From: Thermogemmatispora tikiterensis
GTDB lineage: Bacteria; Chloroflexota; Ktedonobacteria; Ktedonobacterales; Ktedonobacteraceae
Length of the DNA: 64,000 nt
NCBI RefSeq assembly: GCF_003268475.1
Contig: NZ_MCIF01000002.1
Location: 3,380,478-3,444,477, forward strand
Reading direction: 5' to 3'
Part shown: positions 63,118 to 64,000 of the stretch, one piece after another
How the letters are laid out: each line of letters starts with the position of its first letter
Numbering within the stretch: position 1 is the stretch's first letter
Translations under genes and position numbers: made by a program
The notes under the pieces: generated by a model
What the model was told of the DNA's origin: nothing
Database searches by the model: none
What the model saw: only the letters and a program-made list of their open reading frames with translations

Positions 63118-63882
63118 TCAAAGACGGCGGGCCAGGAGGCGCAAACGGCGATAATCCAGCTCCCAGTGTCCTTCCTTTTCTCGAAAGAGCACAGGGCGAG
63201 CTTTGGTCTCGATAGCGACCAGGACCTCTTCCCTACGTTCTACGGGCACCGCCTCTAGCAGGGCAGAGCCAAACATCTCCAGCCAGAGGCGCAGCCCTCG
63301 CTCACCCTCCTCCAGGACAGTCGGGCGCTCAAAGAGCCAGGCAGCCTGGACTTCAAAGCCGTGAGCCTCCAGCAAGGCAGCATATTCCCCCAGGGCCGGA
63401 AAATACCAGGGGTTGGGGGGCGTCACTGCCAGCTGCTCCTGGAGCACCTCCTGTACAGCAGCGCAGAGGGCCGCTACGTTGCCGCGCCCTCCCATCTCCA
63501 GCACCAGGCGCCCGCCCGGCTTGAGCAAGCGCGCCAAAGCCTCAGCTACGGCCTCGGCCTCGGGTATCCAGTGCAGGGTGGCGTTGGAGAAGATGGCATC
63601 AAAGGGACGCGGATAGAGAAAGGAGCGAATATCGCCTAAGTGCCATTCGAGGTCTGGATAGTGTTGGCGAGCGACCTCGATCATCGCCGGCGAGCGGTCG
63701 AGGCCCACCACCTGAGCGCCACTGCGCGCCATGGTGGCCGTCAGATGGCCCGTTCCACAACCCACATCAAGGATCAGCTCGCCCGGGCGTGGCGCCAGCA
63801 GCTCCACCAGGCTGCTGCCATAGGCAAAGACAAAGGCATGCTTCGCATCATAGAGGGCCGCATTCCAATCACTGGCAGCCAA
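63118..63882 (-). CDS. Class I SAM-dependent methyltransferase (Tam/UbiE-like)
   Basis: The 254-residue product has SAM motif I LILDVGCGTGHLTATMARSG (about residue 36), the acidic GLDRSPAMIEVARQ, and FDAIFSNATLHWIPEAEAVAEAL. The post-motif LLKPGGRLVLEMGGRGN completes the set. It resembles trans-aconitate methyltransferase-like proteins, but the substrate is not deducible. No ATG fits; a TTG at 63882 is used with GAGGTG a few bases upstream. The 118 bases beyond it to the window end show no gene, only a small inverted repeat (CTCTCC/GGAGAG near 63967-63982). Confidence 0.87.
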   Translation of the reverse strand: MAASDWNAALYDAKHAFVFAYGSSLVELLAPRPGELILDVGCGTGHLTATMARSGAQVVGLDRSPAMIEVARQHYPDLEWHLGDIRSFLYPRPFDAIFSNATLHWIPEAEAVAEALARLLKPGGRLVLEMGGRGNVAALCAAVQEVLQEQLAVTPPNPWYFPALGEYAALLEAHGFEVQAAWLFERPTVLEEGERGLRLWLEMFGSALLEAVPVERREEVLVAIETKARPVLFREKEGHWELDYRRLRLLARRL

Positions 63883-64000
63883 GACAACACCTCAGCTTTT
63901 TGCAGCGAGCTCGACCAACACAAAAAAGAAACACGGACGAGCAACGGCTAGCGAGAAAGAGTGCGCTCTCCTCATAGGAGAGAGCCGCCGCAGATCTACC

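Noticed and set aside
1-64000. tRNA, rRNA, CRISPR arrays, transposases, integrases or attachment sites
   Set aside because: I looked for T-arm signatures (GGTTCGA-type), regularly spaced repeats and recombinase motifs and found no supportable case; a covariance-model scan would be decisive for the RNAs.

Overview
The window is 64 kb of dense, high-GC chromosome. Nearly all of it is protein-coding, with no tRNA, rRNA, CRISPR array, transposase or phage gene that I could find. The gene set suggests a member of the Chloroflexota, probably class Ktedonobacteria (Thermogemmatispora-like). This is an inference from overall style: Ktedonobacteria-like membrane proteins, a DUF4129 protein, a split cell-wall cluster and an ABC-fed rhamnose pathway. 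No marker gene here settles it.

Layout. 1-8.5 kb (minus strand): a compact division and cell-wall (dcw) cluster, mraZ-rsmH-ftsL-ftsI-small acidic protein-ftsW-murG-murC (murC runs off the left edge). It is driven from a promoter with MraZ boxes and, just upstream, DnaA-box-like repeats. 9.1-10.1 kb: an HSL-type esterase. 10.2-21.4 kb: an L-rhamnose locus. A minus-strand operon runs rhaT-rhaP-rhaQ-rhaS-rhaI-rhaEW-rhaB (transporter, isomerase, bifunctional aldolase/dehydrogenase, kinase) from a near-consensus promoter whose start region is a perfect 16-bp LacI-type palindrome. A LacI-family regulator is encoded nearby. The sugar-binding protein gene rhaS is internally deleted and frameshifted. 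21.5-26.9 kb: aminotransferase, tyrosine phosphatase, amidohydrolase, RsmC-like methyltransferase and a transaldolase-like aldolase. 27-32.2 kb: a T-box-like leader and terminator with no gene behind it, a DUF4129 membrane protein, and a solitary Type ISP-like adenine methyltransferase. 32.7-38.2 kb: single-domain response regulator, plsX, DnaJ-domain protein, dut (apparently leaderless), a small membrane protein coupled to a DedA protein, and a sigma-70 factor. 38.6-44.1 kb: M20 dipeptidase, SRAP protease, bioY, a methyltransferase and a DUF512 radical-SAM protein. 44.4-49.6 kb: a second solitary adenine methyltransferase (Eco57I-like), a PNPOx-fold protein and a DUF4352 protein. 50-58.9 kb: nucleoside hydrolase, a GlcD-GlcF fusion dehydrogenase with a C-terminal anchor, an unrecognised membrane protein, an amino-acid permease and a MerR regulator. 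59-63.9 kb: tail-anchored small protein, CCA-adding/poly(A) polymerase-type nucleotidyltransferase, gpmI, a convergent intergenic cluster of four perfect DnaA boxes, and a methyltransferase.

The most coherent functional units are the dcw cluster and the rhamnose regulon. The most unusual features are the two DnaA-box clusters (one beside the dcw promoter, one in a convergent intergenic gap), the decayed rhaS inside an otherwise intact operon, and the two large solitary DNA methyltransferases without visible restriction partners. Long open frames opposite many genes are a by-product of the high GC content and were left out.
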